DNA of 64,000 bases from CAZBSE01 sp964494385 (GCA_964494385.1 CAZBSE010000003.1:28850-92849); one strand, 5' to 3'; positions 26,869-36,618 are shown, numbered from the stretch's first letter. Translations and numbers: made by a program. Notes: generated from the sequence alone by a model not told the origin.

Positions 26869-26889
26869 GAAAGAATTAAGTACCTGCAG

Positions 26890-27858
26890 TTATTGTTCCT
26901 TTCGATCTTGATAGTTTTCTATATCCTGTTTAAACTTGCCAAAGCCTTTGTCAATCATCATGAGCAGTATGGAGTGCAGCTCCTGATTGGCCGAAGCGAT
27001 AACTGAAAGCTGATATTTTTTTCCAATACCCATAAGCGGCTGGCTGCATAAATCTTTACCATAAGCATCGGTTACCAGCCCGCCGCTTTCTTTCAATATA
27101 AGATATCCTGCCGCAATATCGTAAGGATAATTATTAATTATACTGCCCTGGCCGACTTTTATATAATCTTTTTCGAGGGAAGGGTAGTCATTTACGAGTC
27201 TGTGACCGATATCGATATAACAATCGAGCTGGCCTGATGCCACTCTGGTCATTGAAAAAGATGAGCTGCCCAGGAAAAAAAAACTGCCGTTGAAGTTTGA
27301 AGTATCGAGCAACTCTTCTAAAATTTTTACAATGGGGCCGACAGGTTTCCCCCCCAGCCCTATCGACCAAAAAAGAGAATTTATGTCACTATTACGGGAT
27401 AATGAAGGAGAGATGATTTTGCTGCCATTGATAATTTTTGCCCCGGAACCCTTTTTGGCCAGAAATATCCTGCCGCTTTTTATTTCCTGTACACAGCCTA
27501 TTTTTAAGTCCTTTATTTGTGGCTCCTCAGTAAAATCTGATAGAGCAATGGAAATGCAACCCGACTCCAATCCTGAAACGGCTGCCCTGGTGCCATCTAT
27601 GGGGTCAATTATTAAAAGCTTATCCGTTGGCCCTGATTTAATAAGGCCCCTGTCTTCGGAGTAGTAAGCTATGTTCATATTCTGAAGGTAATCTTTCAGA
27701 AAAGTCTCGGATATATCATCAATCAGGAAGGTTGAATCTCCGCCTATGGATTTTCCGGAAATGTATCTTGCATCCTGTTTTCCGAAATATGGCAATATCG
27801 TTTCTCTGATTTTACCGCTCAATTCAAGAACAAATTTTACATTTGCATCATTTAGCAT
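26890..27858 (-). CDS. inositol monophosphatase-family phosphatase
   Basis: The 322-residue product has the metal-binding motif IIDPIDGTRAAV near residue 84 and the C-terminal YDIAAGYLILKESGG motif. The first acidic motif is SED in place of GEE. The family hydrolyses inositol monophosphate, 3'-phosphoadenosine 5'-phosphate or fructose-1,6-bisphosphate; the substrate cannot be assigned. It is somewhat longer than the usual 260-270 residues because of extra loops. It is followed at 22 bases by a DUF2085 gene. Confidence 0.85.
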   Translation of the reverse strand: MLNDANVKFVLELSGKIRETILPYFGKQDARYISGKSIGGDSTFLIDDISETFLKDYLQNMNIAYYSEDRGLIKSGPTDKLLIIDPIDGTRAAVSGLESGCISIALSDFTEEPQIKDLKIGCVQEIKSGRIFLAKKGSGAKIINGSKIISPSLSRNSDINSLFWSIGLGGKPVGPIVKILEELLDTSNFNGSFFFLGSSSFSMTRVASGQLDCYIDIGHRLVNDYPSLEKDYIKVGQGSIINNYPYDIAAGYLILKESGGLVTDAYGKDLCSQPLMGIGKKYQLSVIASANQELHSILLMMIDKGFGKFKQDIENYQDRKEQ

Positions 27859-28054
27859 ATTTATAGTATTTTAACTTCTTATTTGATAAATTTCTAATTA
27901 ATTATACAAAGTAGACGGGCAGCGAAAAGAGTGAGTGGATAAAATAAGAAATTTATCGTACTTTAAATAAAATTATAGTTTTCTAACTGCAATATTGATA
28001 GAATTAACCATATTATTTTAACAGTCTGTTTCCGGATCATGAAAGGAATTTCTT

Positions 28055-28714
28055 ATGATATATGATTTTCATACGCATACTTATTTAACCGATGGCAGTA
28101 ACAGCCCTATTGAGCTTATAAGAATTGCAATTGTTTCCGGTTATAAATGTATTGCCATAACCGATCATGTCAGTTATTCAAATCTTGATTTTATAATTTC
28201 AAGGGTAGGTAAAGATTGCCAGCTTGCAAAAAAATACTGGGATATAGATGCAATCCTGGGGGTGGAGCTCACCAATGTCCCGGCTAAAAGTATAAATGAT
28301 ATGGCCAGAGACGCCAAGGAACTTGGTGCGAAGCTGGTGGTAGTCCATGGTGAAAGTATTGTAGAAGATGTTGAACCGGGGACAAATCTGGAAGCGGTAA
28401 AATCAGAGTATGTTGATATTCTGGCCCACCCTGGAATTTTTACATCAAAAGAAGCAGAATTTGCGGTAAAAAACGGTATTTTTATAGAAATCTCCTACAG
28501 AGTCGGCCATAGCCTGACAAATGGAGTTGTAGCTAATATAGGCAGAGAGGCAGGAGTAAGGTTTTTAATTGATAGTGATGCCCACAGCCATCTGGATTTA
28601 TTCAGACCGGGCATACAGGAGAAAGTAGGACTGGGCTGCGGCTTAAAAAAAGACGAAATAAAAGAGATTTTTGAGAAAAATTATAAGCTCTTTTTTAAGA
28701 GGATTAATTATTAG
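28055..28714 (+). CDS. PHP-domain metal-dependent hydrolase
   Basis: The 219-residue product shows the PHP motifs: DFHTHTYLTDGSNSP at the start, AITDH near residue 37, VVVHGES, DILAHPG and the C-terminal DSDAHSHLD. These provide the His/Asp ligands of a tri-metal centre. The family includes histidinol phosphatase and polymerase-associated phosphoesterases. It has a good ribosome binding site (AAAGGA). No histidine genes are near, so the substrate is open. Confidence 0.82.
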   Translation: MIYDFHTHTYLTDGSNSPIELIRIAIVSGYKCIAITDHVSYSNLDFIISRVGKDCQLAKKYWDIDAILGVELTNVPAKSINDMARDAKELGAKLVVVHGESIVEDVEPGTNLEAVKSEYVDILAHPGIFTSKEAEFAVKNGIFIEISYRVGHSLTNGVVANIGREAGVRFLIDSDAHSHLDLFRPGIQEKVGLGCGLKKDEIKEIFEKNYKLFFKRINY

Positions 28715-28807
28715 TTGACAATTGAAATATGATATAATTAAAAAAATTTATTATTTTTGGAAATATAATTTATTTTCGATACAAATTGAAACCAGGAGGA
28801 GGTATAT

Positions 28808-29170
28808 ATGAGCGACAAGAAAAAAACAGAGGAAGTAAAAGCAGAAGTAGTCGGGTCTGAAGAGAAGGCTGGAGTTATGGCTATTATATCATTAATCACA
28901 GGAATACTTAGTATGCTCTGCCACTGTGTTCCAATCGCAGGTACGTTTATTGGCTTTTTACTCAGTGTAGCTGCAATAGTTCTGGGTGTTCTTGAAGTTA
29001 ATAAGATCAAAAAGGGTGAGTCCAGCAAAAAGGGTAAAGGAATGTGTGTAGCTGGTATTATTCTAGGCAGTGTTGGAATTGTTTTTGGAATCATATGGAT
29101 AGTAATTATAAGTTTGGGTACCCTGGGCGGCTTGCTGGGAGGACTTTTTGATTATTATTCCTATTATTAG
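28808..29170 (+). CDS. DUF4190-type small membrane protein
   Basis: The 120-residue product has a charged 20-residue N-terminus and then two Gly/Ala-rich membrane hairpins (MAIISLITGILSML, FLLSVAAIVLGVLEVNKIKKGE, GMCVAGIILGSVGIVFGI), the DUF4190 pattern. It has a strong AGGAGG ribosome binding site. Its stop is three bases from the TTG of the following DUF2085 gene, so the two are likely co-translated. Function unknown. Confidence 0.7.
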   Translation: MSDKKKTEEVKAEVVGSEEKAGVMAIISLITGILSMLCHCVPIAGTFIGFLLSVAAIVLGVLEVNKIKKGESSKKGKGMCVAGIILGSVGIVFGIIWIVIISLGTLGGLLGGLFDYYSYY

Positions 29171-29173
29171 AAT

Positions 29174-29848
29174 TTGACAGTTATTTTAAAAATTTTAAAC
29201 TTTTTTGGCGCCGGTCTATGCCATCAGCAAGCTTCAAGATCGTTTGAGTTTGATGGGTTATATATGCCCATGTGTTCCAGATGTACGGGTATATACATAG
29301 GTTTTTTATTTTCCCTGGCAGCAGTTCTTATAATCGAAAGGAGAACAAAGGGAGAATTTCCTTCCGTAAAGACGGCACTGGTCACAATCGGGATCATACT
29401 GATAATGGGTCTGGACGTAGTAGTTTCGACTTTAAAAATTTATAGTTCCAATAACTATATCAGATGCATCACCGGCTTTTTGGTTGGATGGTTTTTGGCG
29501 CCGGTCATGCTTTCACTGAAAAATATTTTGATGTGGGAAAAATTAATAAAAAAACCTTATCTTAACAGCAAGAAATATTTTTTTATATGGCTGGTTTGCG
29601 GAATTACAGTTATAGTGGCTTTTATGTTCAGCTACGGAAAGATTCTAATCTTCTGGGGGTTTAGTTCGATTCTGGGTACGATAACCATGATTGCATTTGT
29701 GGCATTAATATTATTCTTTGCTGTATGCCGTAAATTGGCCAATAGTATTAATTCATGGAAATATTACTTTTTAAGTCTGGCTGCAGGCGTTGCCGCCGGT
29801 ACAGGATTTTTGGGACTTTTCTCTGCAGTAAGAGAATTTTTGATCTGA
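29174..29848 (+). CDS. DUF2085 membrane protein, second copy
   Basis: The 224-residue product repeats the DUF2085 pattern: CHQQASRS near residue 16, MPMCSRCTGIYIGF near residue 31, then several membrane helices. It is only loosely similar to the 26.2 kb copy outside this signature, so the two are not a recent duplication. The start is TTG three bases after the DUF4190 stop. Function unknown. Confidence 0.78.
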   Translation: MTVILKILNFFGAGLCHQQASRSFEFDGLYMPMCSRCTGIYIGFLFSLAAVLIIERRTKGEFPSVKTALVTIGIILIMGLDVVVSTLKIYSSNNYIRCITGFLVGWFLAPVMLSLKNILMWEKLIKKPYLNSKKYFFIWLVCGITVIVAFMFSYGKILIFWGFSSILGTITMIAFVALILFFAVCRKLANSINSWKYYFLSLAAGVAAGTGFLGLFSAVREFLI

Positions 29849-30023
29849 CCTGCCTTTTAAATGATTACTTCTCTTCCGATTCCCTGCGATCAACACAGCG
29901 CGGCTTAATTTTTAAAATTTTACGGTACCGGATTTTTTATATAAATTTTTACACAGTTTTTATTCATAAAATTTTTAAAAATTTAAAACGATTTTATGAT
30001 CCGTATAAAACAAAGGGCTGCTT

Positions 30024-30827
30024 TTATTCTTTTGATTCATCCATACTTCCCGGCCTGTAACCTTCAAGATCCAGGGTAATATATAAAAATCCTATTTTTT
30101 TAAATTTTTTTAATATTTTTTCCCTCAAATTACTTTGGGCCAGTTTACGGATTTCATCCTTTTCTATTTCTATTCTGGCCACAGGGTATTGATATCTTAC
30201 CCTTTTCTGTTTAAAACCAAGAGAATGAAGATATTCTTCCGCTTTTTCGATTTTTCTCAATTTTGATACCGAAATCTTTTCTCCGTATGGGAATCTTGTC
30301 AGAAGGCAGGAAAGGGCCGGTTTGTTCCAGGTGGGAAGGTGCAGTATTTTAGAATATTTTTTTATATCTTCCCTGGTCAGGCCGCTTTCGGCAAGAGGGT
30401 TTCTGATGTCAAGTTCATTCAGCGCCTTTCGGCCGGGGCGGAACGTATGAAGATCATCGTAGTTAGTTCCGTCGGCTATGATATTGAAGTTATATCTGTC
30501 CTTTATGGAAATTAATTTTAAAAAAAGCTCTTTTTTACAAATATAGCACCTGTTTATAGGATTTTTCCGTAATGTCTCTAATTCCAGCAGGTTTAAATAA
30601 AAAATTATATGCCTGCATTTTAAGAGCCCGGTAATTTTTTTTGCTTCCAGGAGTTCCTTTTTGGGAAATACCGGAGATTTTGCAGTTACCGCAATTACAT
30701 TTTCACCTAGTACTTCAACGGCAAGCTTTAAAAGAAAGCTGCTGTCAGTACCTCCGGAAAATGCTATAATCACAGATTCATAAGATTTGAGAACTTTTTT
30801 TAATTTATTAATTTTCCTGCTGTTCAT
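30024..30827 (-). CDS. larE: LarE, ATP-dependent sacrificial sulfur transferase
   Basis: LarE donates sulfur from its own cysteine to build the nickel-pincer nucleotide cofactor. The product shows the PP-loop SGGTDSSFLLKLA, NRCYICKKELF, the DGTNYDDL segment and PALSCLLTRFPYGEKIS. The Cys in this last motif aligns with the sacrificial Cys of Lactobacillus LarE. ATG 30827 fits the family N-terminus; a TTG at 30857 is also in frame. The gene is divergent from larC. No larB or larA is visible. Confidence 0.88.
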   Translation of the reverse strand: MNSRKINKLKKVLKSYESVIIAFSGGTDSSFLLKLAVEVLGENVIAVTAKSPVFPKKELLEAKKITGLLKCRHIIFYLNLLELETLRKNPINRCYICKKELFLKLISIKDRYNFNIIADGTNYDDLHTFRPGRKALNELDIRNPLAESGLTREDIKKYSKILHLPTWNKPALSCLLTRFPYGEKISVSKLRKIEKAEEYLHSLGFKQKRVRYQYPVARIEIEKDEIRKLAQSNLREKILKKFKKIGFLYITLDLEGYRPGSMDESKE

Positions 30828-30987
30828 AATCATTCCATTATTTTTGCCCGGGAGCATAAAATATATAAAAATCTTACTTTTTGCAATAGTAAAGGTAAAA
30901 TGATATTTTAAAAATAAGATCCTGGGAAGCCTGAATTTATTTTGGGTAGATGGAGAATAGTTAAAATTAAAAATCCGGGAGATAAGT

Positions 30988-32163
30988 ATGAAGGATATTG
31001 TATATATTGACTGCTTTTCAGGGATAAGCGGCGATATGATGGTTGGTGCGCTGCTTGATATGGGATTGGATTTTTCATTTCTTAAAAATGAATTGAAAAA
31101 GCTGGATATCAGCGGTTACAGCATTGATTGCAGAGAAGTTAAAAGGGGTTCGATTAAAGCAAAAAAGTTTGATGTAAAAATAGCCGGCCCCCAGCCAGAC
31201 AGAGATTACAGAGACATAAAAAGAATAATTGGAAGCAGCAAACTGGATGCAGAAGTAAAGAAGATTTCTCTGGATATTTTTAAATTGATTGCGGAAGCAG
31301 AGGCGAAGGTTCACGGTCATGATGTGGAAAGGATACATTTCCATGAGATCGGAGCATTGGATTCCATAATTGACATCGTTAGTGCAGCAATAGGTATAAA
31401 AAGTTTAAACACCGGATTATTCTACAGCAGGAGGATACCTCTGGGCTCGGGGTTTGTAAACGGTACGCATGGGAAATTACCTGTTCCCGCACCTGCTACA
31501 ATCGAGATATTAAGAGGGCTTCCGGTTTTTGGGGGTAAGTTCAATTTTGAAGCGACAACTCCTACCGGGGCTGCCATAATAAAATCAATAGCAATCGGAT
31601 ACGATGGGGTCCCGCCTTTGATTATTGAAAAAGTTGGTTATGGAGCAGGCAGCAGGGAAGATAAAGGAATCATTAATGTTTTAAGGATCTTAAGCGGGGC
31701 CGCTAAAGACGGACATGGGGCCAGGGCCGAAAACCTGATTATGCTTTCTACAAATATTGATGACAGCAATCCGGAGATTATAAGTTATCTTCAGCAGAGA
31801 CTATTTAAAAATAAAGCACTTGATGTATGGACAGAGCCTATTTACATGAAAAAAAGCAGGCCTGCTTTTAAGTTGTGTGTACTCTGTGATAGGCAATCAG
31901 AGTCTTCGATGGTCGATACCGTGCTGATGGAATCAACAACCCTTGGTATTAGAAGGCAGGAAGTCATAAGATATTCAGCTGGCAGGGAGATTAAAACTGT
32001 CGGCCTGCCATACGGAGAGGTTAGAGTGAAAATAGGCATACATGCTGGCAAAGAGGTAACTGTTTCGCCTGAATTCGAATCCTGCCAAAAACTGGCAGAA
32101 AAAACAGGCATGCCTTTGAAAAAAATATATCAGGATGCCGTTTTGTTTTTTTCCAAAAGATAA
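30988..32163 (+). CDS. larC: LarC, nickel insertion protein for the nickel-pincer cofactor
   Basis: The 391-residue product has the LarC opening YIDCFSGISGDMMVGALLDMG, the HGHDVERIHFHEIGALDSIIDIV metal-binding region (about 108-130), the PVPAPATIEILRGLP segment and the ATTPTGAAI motif. LarC inserts Ni into the pyridinium dithiocarboxylate cofactor. In some species larC is split by a programmed frameshift; here it is one frame. Its 3' end overlaps the convergent AI-2E-type gene by 34 bases. Confidence 0.9.
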   Translation: MKDIVYIDCFSGISGDMMVGALLDMGLDFSFLKNELKKLDISGYSIDCREVKRGSIKAKKFDVKIAGPQPDRDYRDIKRIIGSSKLDAEVKKISLDIFKLIAEAEAKVHGHDVERIHFHEIGALDSIIDIVSAAIGIKSLNTGLFYSRRIPLGSGFVNGTHGKLPVPAPATIEILRGLPVFGGKFNFEATTPTGAAIIKSIAIGYDGVPPLIIEKVGYGAGSREDKGIINVLRILSGAAKDGHGARAENLIMLSTNIDDSNPEIISYLQQRLFKNKALDVWTEPIYMKKSRPAFKLCVLCDRQSESSMVDTVLMESTTLGIRRQEVIRYSAGREIKTVGLPYGEVRVKIGIHAGKEVTVSPEFESCQKLAEKTGMPLKKIYQDAVLFFSKR

Positions 32164-33233
32164 TATTTTAATATCTCCTGCAGTACAGCCACTGTGGGAA
32201 CCGCAATTAAAAGTCCCCAAATGCCGAATAATGCACCGCCTGCAATAAGGGAAAAAATTATAATGCCGGGATGTACCCCTACTTGATATTTCAATATATT
32301 CGGAGAGATGAAGTAATTATCTATTTGCTGGATAGCTATAAACAACAGGATAACCAGTAAGGCCTTTAATGGTGAAATGAACAGAGCTGCCAGTGCGGCA
32401 GGTATGGCTCCTATTATGGGACCCAGGAGAGGAATCATATTGGAGAGTCCGGCTATAAAGCCAAGCAGTACCGCAAAATCTACTTTTAAAACCAGCAGCA
32501 CAACTGTACATAGGATACCGATAATGACGGATATTAACAACTGCCCCCTGATATATCTGCCGGCAACTTTATTAATTTTATCCAGAATAATAGCTGCCTG
32601 ATTTTTAAATCTTTTTGGTATTATTTTTATAAATATGGTTTTTATTCTGTTTGTATGATTTAGTATATATAATCCAAGGAGCGGTCCCACTATAATATAA
32701 AGAATTATATTAAGTAAGGTCCTGCCGACTGTAGTTGCACTCTGAAATATATTAATTTCTTCCAGGTTGATCCTGCTGATAAAATATTGGGTAATGCTGC
32801 TGGCATCTTTAGGTATTATATCCTTGCCTATTAAGTTTTCAATGCTTTTTATTATGGTGTTTTCCTTTAGAAAATTGTTCGTGATAATGGTAAGGTTTTC
32901 CAGATATAATGGGAACCTTTCTATGAATGTTTCAAACTGATCAATTATTGCGGGGATGATAAAAAAGAATATCACAAAAATAATACCTGTAAAAATAACA
33001 TATGTTATGGCTACCGCAAAAATCCTGCGCATTTTCTTTTGCAGTAAAGATACTAGAGGAGACAAAAGACAGACTATGGCCACAGCCAGAATCAGCGGTA
33101 TGATAGCTATTTTTATTAAGTATACGATATAAAAGAAAAGCGCCGCTATTAAAAGAAAACCTATTATTGACCATGAAAAAATTCCGATATTCTTTATATT
33201 CTTTATACCGTTTGAAGGTTTTTTAATTCTCAT
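32130..33233 (-). CDS. AI-2E transporter-family (PF01594) membrane protein
   Basis: The 367-residue product has about seven to eight membrane segments with the family's large middle loop. Signature stretches are IPKRFKNQAAIILDKINKVAGRYIRGQLLISVIIG and the C-terminal half (GLSNMIPLLGPIIGAIPAALAAL, QQIDNYFISPNILKYQVGVHPGIIIFSLIAGGALFGIWGLLIAVP). Members include Na+/H+ antiporters and sporulation proteins, so autoinducer export should not be assumed. Confidence 0.88.
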   Translation of the reverse strand: MRIKKPSNGIKNIKNIGIFSWSIIGFLLIAALFFYIVYLIKIAIIPLILAVAIVCLLSPLVSLLQKKMRRIFAVAITYVIFTGIIFVIFFFIIPAIIDQFETFIERFPLYLENLTIITNNFLKENTIIKSIENLIGKDIIPKDASSITQYFISRINLEEINIFQSATTVGRTLLNIILYIIVGPLLGLYILNHTNRIKTIFIKIIPKRFKNQAAIILDKINKVAGRYIRGQLLISVIIGILCTVVLLVLKVDFAVLLGFIAGLSNMIPLLGPIIGAIPAALAALFISPLKALLVILLFIAIQQIDNYFISPNILKYQVGVHPGIIIFSLIAGGALFGIWGLLIAVPTVAVLQEILKYYLLEKNKTAS

Positions 33234-33359
33234 AGGACATTATTATATTATATTTTTAAAAAAAATATAAATCCAAGGTTATCAGTGGTTACTGATTGAA
33301 GTAGCATTATAATTGTGATAAAGTTTAAATTCAAAATTAGTGAAAATTAGGAAAGTAGA

Positions 33360-33746
33360 ATGCCGGAAGAATCAGTTGCCGCTTATGTTAACAATATTAT
33401 GACTTTTGCCCTATTTACAGCAGTAATAATATTAGTATTTGTGGCACTTTTTTTATTATCACGTACTTTAATCTATAGGGTCGGGAGCAAACAAAGGACA
33501 GAACCTGAAAAAGAATTTTCTCTTTACAGGCCTGTAAACTATAGAAGAGATCCAAATCGATTTAAAAATATGTTTATTCTGGGGACTATATTTATTTCTA
33601 TAGTTTTTTTTATATTCCTTATCATTTCTGTACTTAATTATGCCGTAGAGCCCGCAGTAGGTCTGAACCTGTATTTAATCGGGGGCATGATATTTTATTT
33701 TATATTAATAGCGGCGTATATAGTTAAATCCGGAATTATAAGTTAG
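33360..33746 (+). CDS. divergent NuoA-like subunit of a complex-I-related enzyme
   Basis: The 128-residue product has three membrane segments with a basic loop between the first and second, the NuoA layout. The loop (EFSLYRPVNYRRDPNRFKNMF) stands where NuoA has its Cys-Gly and RF/FY loop. The acidic FD-x-E pair in the second NuoA helix is not present. Assignment rests on size, topology and position as first gene of an A-B-CD-H-I-J-K-N string. The ribosome binding site (AGGAAAG) is good. Confidence 0.55.
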   Translation: MPEESVAAYVNNIMTFALFTAVIILVFVALFLLSRTLIYRVGSKQRTEPEKEFSLYRPVNYRRDPNRFKNMFILGTIFISIVFFIFLIISVLNYAVEPAVGLNLYLIGGMIFYFILIAAYIVKSGIIS

Positions 33747-33757
33747 GAGCCAGCAGG

Positions 33758-34153
33758 GTGCCATACATGATCAGAAGTAATCTGAATATACTGGTAGCAG
33801 GATTCGGATGCTGCAAGCAGGAAATATTTGCAACTCAGGGTCCGCTATATGATATTCAAAGATTTGGTGTGAATTTTGTCAATATTGCCGAAGATGCAGA
33901 CATACTGGTTATTCAGGGTTTTTTTAATGAAAAGGGCATACAAAGGATTTTAAGTATTTATAACAGGATGTACTCACCAAAAGGCATAATTGCAGTAGGG
34001 AGCTGTGTTCTGAATGAAAATTTATTTAAATCGGAAAGCAAGCTGCTCAGGCGGTTCAGAAAAAAAATAAAAATAAATATGTATGTTCCAGGCTGCCCTC
34101 CCAGACCGGAGGCCTTCATTCACGCTATTCTGGGAATCCTTAGCAGGAAATAA
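33758..34153 (+). CDS. NuoB-like 20-kDa Fe-S subunit
   Basis: The 131-residue product keeps all four ligands of the N2-type 4Fe-4S cluster: Cys18-Cys19 (GFGCCKQE), Cys83 (VGSC) and Cys113 in VPGCPPRPEAFIHAILGIL. This is the most conserved gene of the cluster and fixes the family. It is shorter than usual NuoB (about 160). A GTG start is used, with AGGAG upstream; ATG 33767 is an alternative. It would pass electrons to the CD-subunit site. Confidence 0.85.
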   Translation: MPYMIRSNLNILVAGFGCCKQEIFATQGPLYDIQRFGVNFVNIAEDADILVIQGFFNEKGIQRILSIYNRMYSPKGIIAVGSCVLNENLFKSESKLLRRFRKKIKINMYVPGCPPRPEAFIHAILGILSRK

Positions 34154-34188
34154 CTAAAAAAAACAAGTACTTATTTATATTTACACAA

Positions 34189-35676
34189 ATGATTGATGAT
34201 ATTTATAATAAAATTTATTCTTCCTCAGAATCCGTAATGATAGGAGAAGCGGGGAAAAATTTAGAATTTATTTTAAAGGATAGGATAAAAACTATTTATA
34301 AGGCTGGCCAGGATTTGTTGATGGAGGTATCTAAAGAAAACCTCTCTTCCGTGGTGAAGGAACTGAAGGAGAATCCCGAGCTTAAAGTAGGCAGCTTCCA
34401 GAGCGTAGCTGCTTATAGAGAAAAGAGTAAAAAATTTTTAATTATAGGACTTTCATCCTTTACCAATAATTTCTCTGTTCTGATAAAAGTAGAAATATCC
34501 GAAAAAGAAATTACGAGAGTTATGGGCATGATGGGGAAGTTTTATAAGGCATTTAATTTTTATAAGGACAGAAGCGGAATAATTACGGAAAAATCAGATA
34601 TTGAGATATTTGCTCAGAGACAGGATGGTCTGGATTGTTTTGACTTAACCATCTCAGCGGACGGTGATAGGGCCAAGGAAGCTTTTATCGATACCGGAAT
34701 CAGCAAGATTATGGGCAGCGAATACTATAAGGGTTTGGGAATATATAACCTCATAGCTTATATCGGAAGATTTGACTGGAAGGCAGGTATATTCCCGGAA
34801 CTCTGCCTTTGCGGCGCTTTTGAAGTTCTGCTCCAGCTGAAGGCGCCTGAAAGAGCCAGGTATATCAGGATACTTTTGTGTGAGCTGTATAGAGTATCTA
34901 ACCATATATATTTTATATCAAATATATGTAGTGTCCTGGGATGCGATGTTGCTTATAATTTTTCTCTTCTGGAAAGAGAAAGAGTTTTGAGGCTTATAGA
35001 AATTATAACCGGTGCAAGGATTATACCTAATTTCATAAGAATAGGCGGTGTAAAAAAAGATCTAAGTGAGGAGGCATTATCCGCCATCAAAAAAATTTTA
35101 CCGCTCTTATATAGGAATATAAAAAGAATTGAAAAAATAATAAAAGATGACTTTACAGTAATAGAGAGATTAAAGGATATTGGAATTATAGGCAAAGATA
35201 TCGCCGTAGATTATGGCATATCGGGCCCGAACCTAAGAGCTTCGGGGGTAAGATATGATTTAAGAAAGGATAAGGATTATATATCCTATAAGGATTTTTT
35301 ATTTACATCTCCTATAGGAAGAAAAGGGGATTGCATGGACAGGATGCTGGTTAGATTTAATGAAATATACCAATCTTTAAGAATAATAAGCCAGGCCGTA
35401 AATAAATTTCCTTCAGGGGCCTATATAAAGAAGGTAAATTTATCTCATATAGAATTTCAGTTTGGAGCAGTATCATATGGTGTCGAGTGCCCGCACGGTT
35501 TATTCAAAATCTATATAGAGATTGAAAAAAACAATATAAATGCAATGGTGGTAAAAGGCCCTTCTATTAACAGCCTTATTTTAAGCGAGGAGATAATGAA
35601 AGGCAGCAGAGTAGAAGATATCAACTTGATTCTTACCAGTCTTGATATAAGTGCCGGTGAAATAATAAGCGATTAA
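34189..35676 (+). CDS. NuoCD-like fused subunit (hydrogenase-large-subunit fold)
   Basis: The 495-residue product has a NuoC-like N-terminal part (about 1-140, weak) and a NuoD-like C-terminal part. The latter shows YIGRFDWKAGIFPEL, APERARYIRILLCELYRVSNHIYF, the GPNLRASGVRYDLRKDKDYISY motif and VECPHGLFKIYIE. There is no CxxC pair at either end, so it cannot hold a NiFe site and is not a hydrogenase. The QHPxTHG loop that carries the quinone-site His of NuoD is absent; TISADGDRAKEAF stands in its place. Confidence 0.8.
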   Translation: MIDDIYNKIYSSSESVMIGEAGKNLEFILKDRIKTIYKAGQDLLMEVSKENLSSVVKELKENPELKVGSFQSVAAYREKSKKFLIIGLSSFTNNFSVLIKVEISEKEITRVMGMMGKFYKAFNFYKDRSGIITEKSDIEIFAQRQDGLDCFDLTISADGDRAKEAFIDTGISKIMGSEYYKGLGIYNLIAYIGRFDWKAGIFPELCLCGAFEVLLQLKAPERARYIRILLCELYRVSNHIYFISNICSVLGCDVAYNFSLLERERVLRLIEIITGARIIPNFIRIGGVKKDLSEEALSAIKKILPLLYRNIKRIEKIIKDDFTVIERLKDIGIIGKDIAVDYGISGPNLRASGVRYDLRKDKDYISYKDFLFTSPIGRKGDCMDRMLVRFNEIYQSLRIISQAVNKFPSGAYIKKVNLSHIEFQFGAVSYGVECPHGLFKIYIEIEKNNINAMVVKGPSINSLILSEEIMKGSRVEDINLILTSLDISAGEIISD

Positions 35677-35685
35677 AGGATAATA

Positions 35686-36618
35686 ATGCTGGTGGTCATA
35701 AAAAAGATGTTTTACATTCTCGCGATACTGATAGTGAATTTATATATATGCGAGTATATAGGCAATAAATTCTTAGCCAGGATGGAGCTTAGGAGAGGCT
35801 ATAGAATAACCAGACTAAGAGGTGCAGGGTTTCCGCTGGTAAGGCTGTTTAAATATTTATCCAAGGATAATAAGTTAAATATCTGGACTTTTTTTATCTT
35901 TTTACTCTCTTTTCTGATATGGAGCGCAGTTCCAATTACTTCGAATTTAGTTTTGATAGAAATAGATTACAGTCTTTTGGTTGCAATAATTTTTTATATA
36001 GGGCTCATAGTCATGCTGCTTCTTAATTCAAGCAGAACTTCCTATAGCGCCTTATTTAGCGAGACCAGTAAAAAAATATTTATTTTGCTGTCTTTTTTGA
36101 TTCCGGGTTTATTCAGTATGGCAGGTATTGTTTTTATAAACAGAACATTAAGCTTAAGAGAAATTGTAAATTCCCAGAACCAGTACTGGAACATAATTTT
36201 TCAACCTCTTGGATTTATGACATTTTTTATATCAATACTGCTGCAGTTGAAAATACTGGGTATAGGCAGCGGAAGTTATCTATCCGATGATATAAAGATA
36301 GGCAGGGAGGGAACGGGTTTGGGAAAAACAGTTGAAAAGATTGCTGTCTATATGATTGTCTTTTTCTTGATTATGATTTTAAACTTATTATATTTGGGGG
36401 GCTGGCAGAATATGCATATCATCAGGGGAGAGATAATGATTGCCGTAAAGTTTTATTTAATGTTCATGATCTTATTGTTACTGGACAAGGCTACTGCCAG
36501 GATAGACAGCTATAAACTTTTGGTCAGGGTTAATTGGAAATTTTTAGTTCCCGTTTCATTGGTTAATTTTATAGTCACGCTTGGATTTTTCATAAGCAGG
36601 AACAATAATTTAATTTGA
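35686..36618 (+). CDS. divergent NuoH-like membrane subunit
   Basis: The 310-residue product has about eight membrane segments. NuoH traces are the N-terminal helix and ERK/RR-rich stretch (MELRRGYRITRLRGAG), the NSSRTSYSALFSE segment in place of NRTPFDLPEAESELVAG, YLGGW, and the C-terminal LLVRVNWKFLVPVSLVNF. The acidic quinone-site loop of NuoH is missing. It lies ten bases after the CD gene. Identification is by position, topology and these weak motifs. Confidence 0.68.
   Translation: MLVVIKKMFYILAILIVNLYICEYIGNKFLARMELRRGYRITRLRGAGFPLVRLFKYLSKDNKLNIWTFFIFLLSFLIWSAVPITSNLVLIEIDYSLLVAIIFYIGLIVMLLLNSSRTSYSALFSETSKKIFILLSFLIPGLFSMAGIVFINRTLSLREIVNSQNQYWNIIFQPLGFMTFFISILLQLKILGIGSGSYLSDDIKIGREGTGLGKTVEKIAVYMIVFFLIMILNLLYLGGWQNMHIIRGEIMIAVKFYLMFMILLLLDKATARIDSYKLLVRVNWKFLVPVSLVNFIVTLGFFISRNNNLI

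Noticed and set aside
28715..28738. TTGACA and TATAAT ahead of the DUF4190 gene as one promoter
   Set aside because: The spacer is only 12 bases, too short for a normal promoter. The elements may be chance or belong to separate sites.
33758..35676. NiFe hydrogenase reading of the B and CD genes
   Set aside because: The CD product lacks the two CxxC nickel motifs. PGCPPRPEA and the RASGVRYD motif fit complex I instead.
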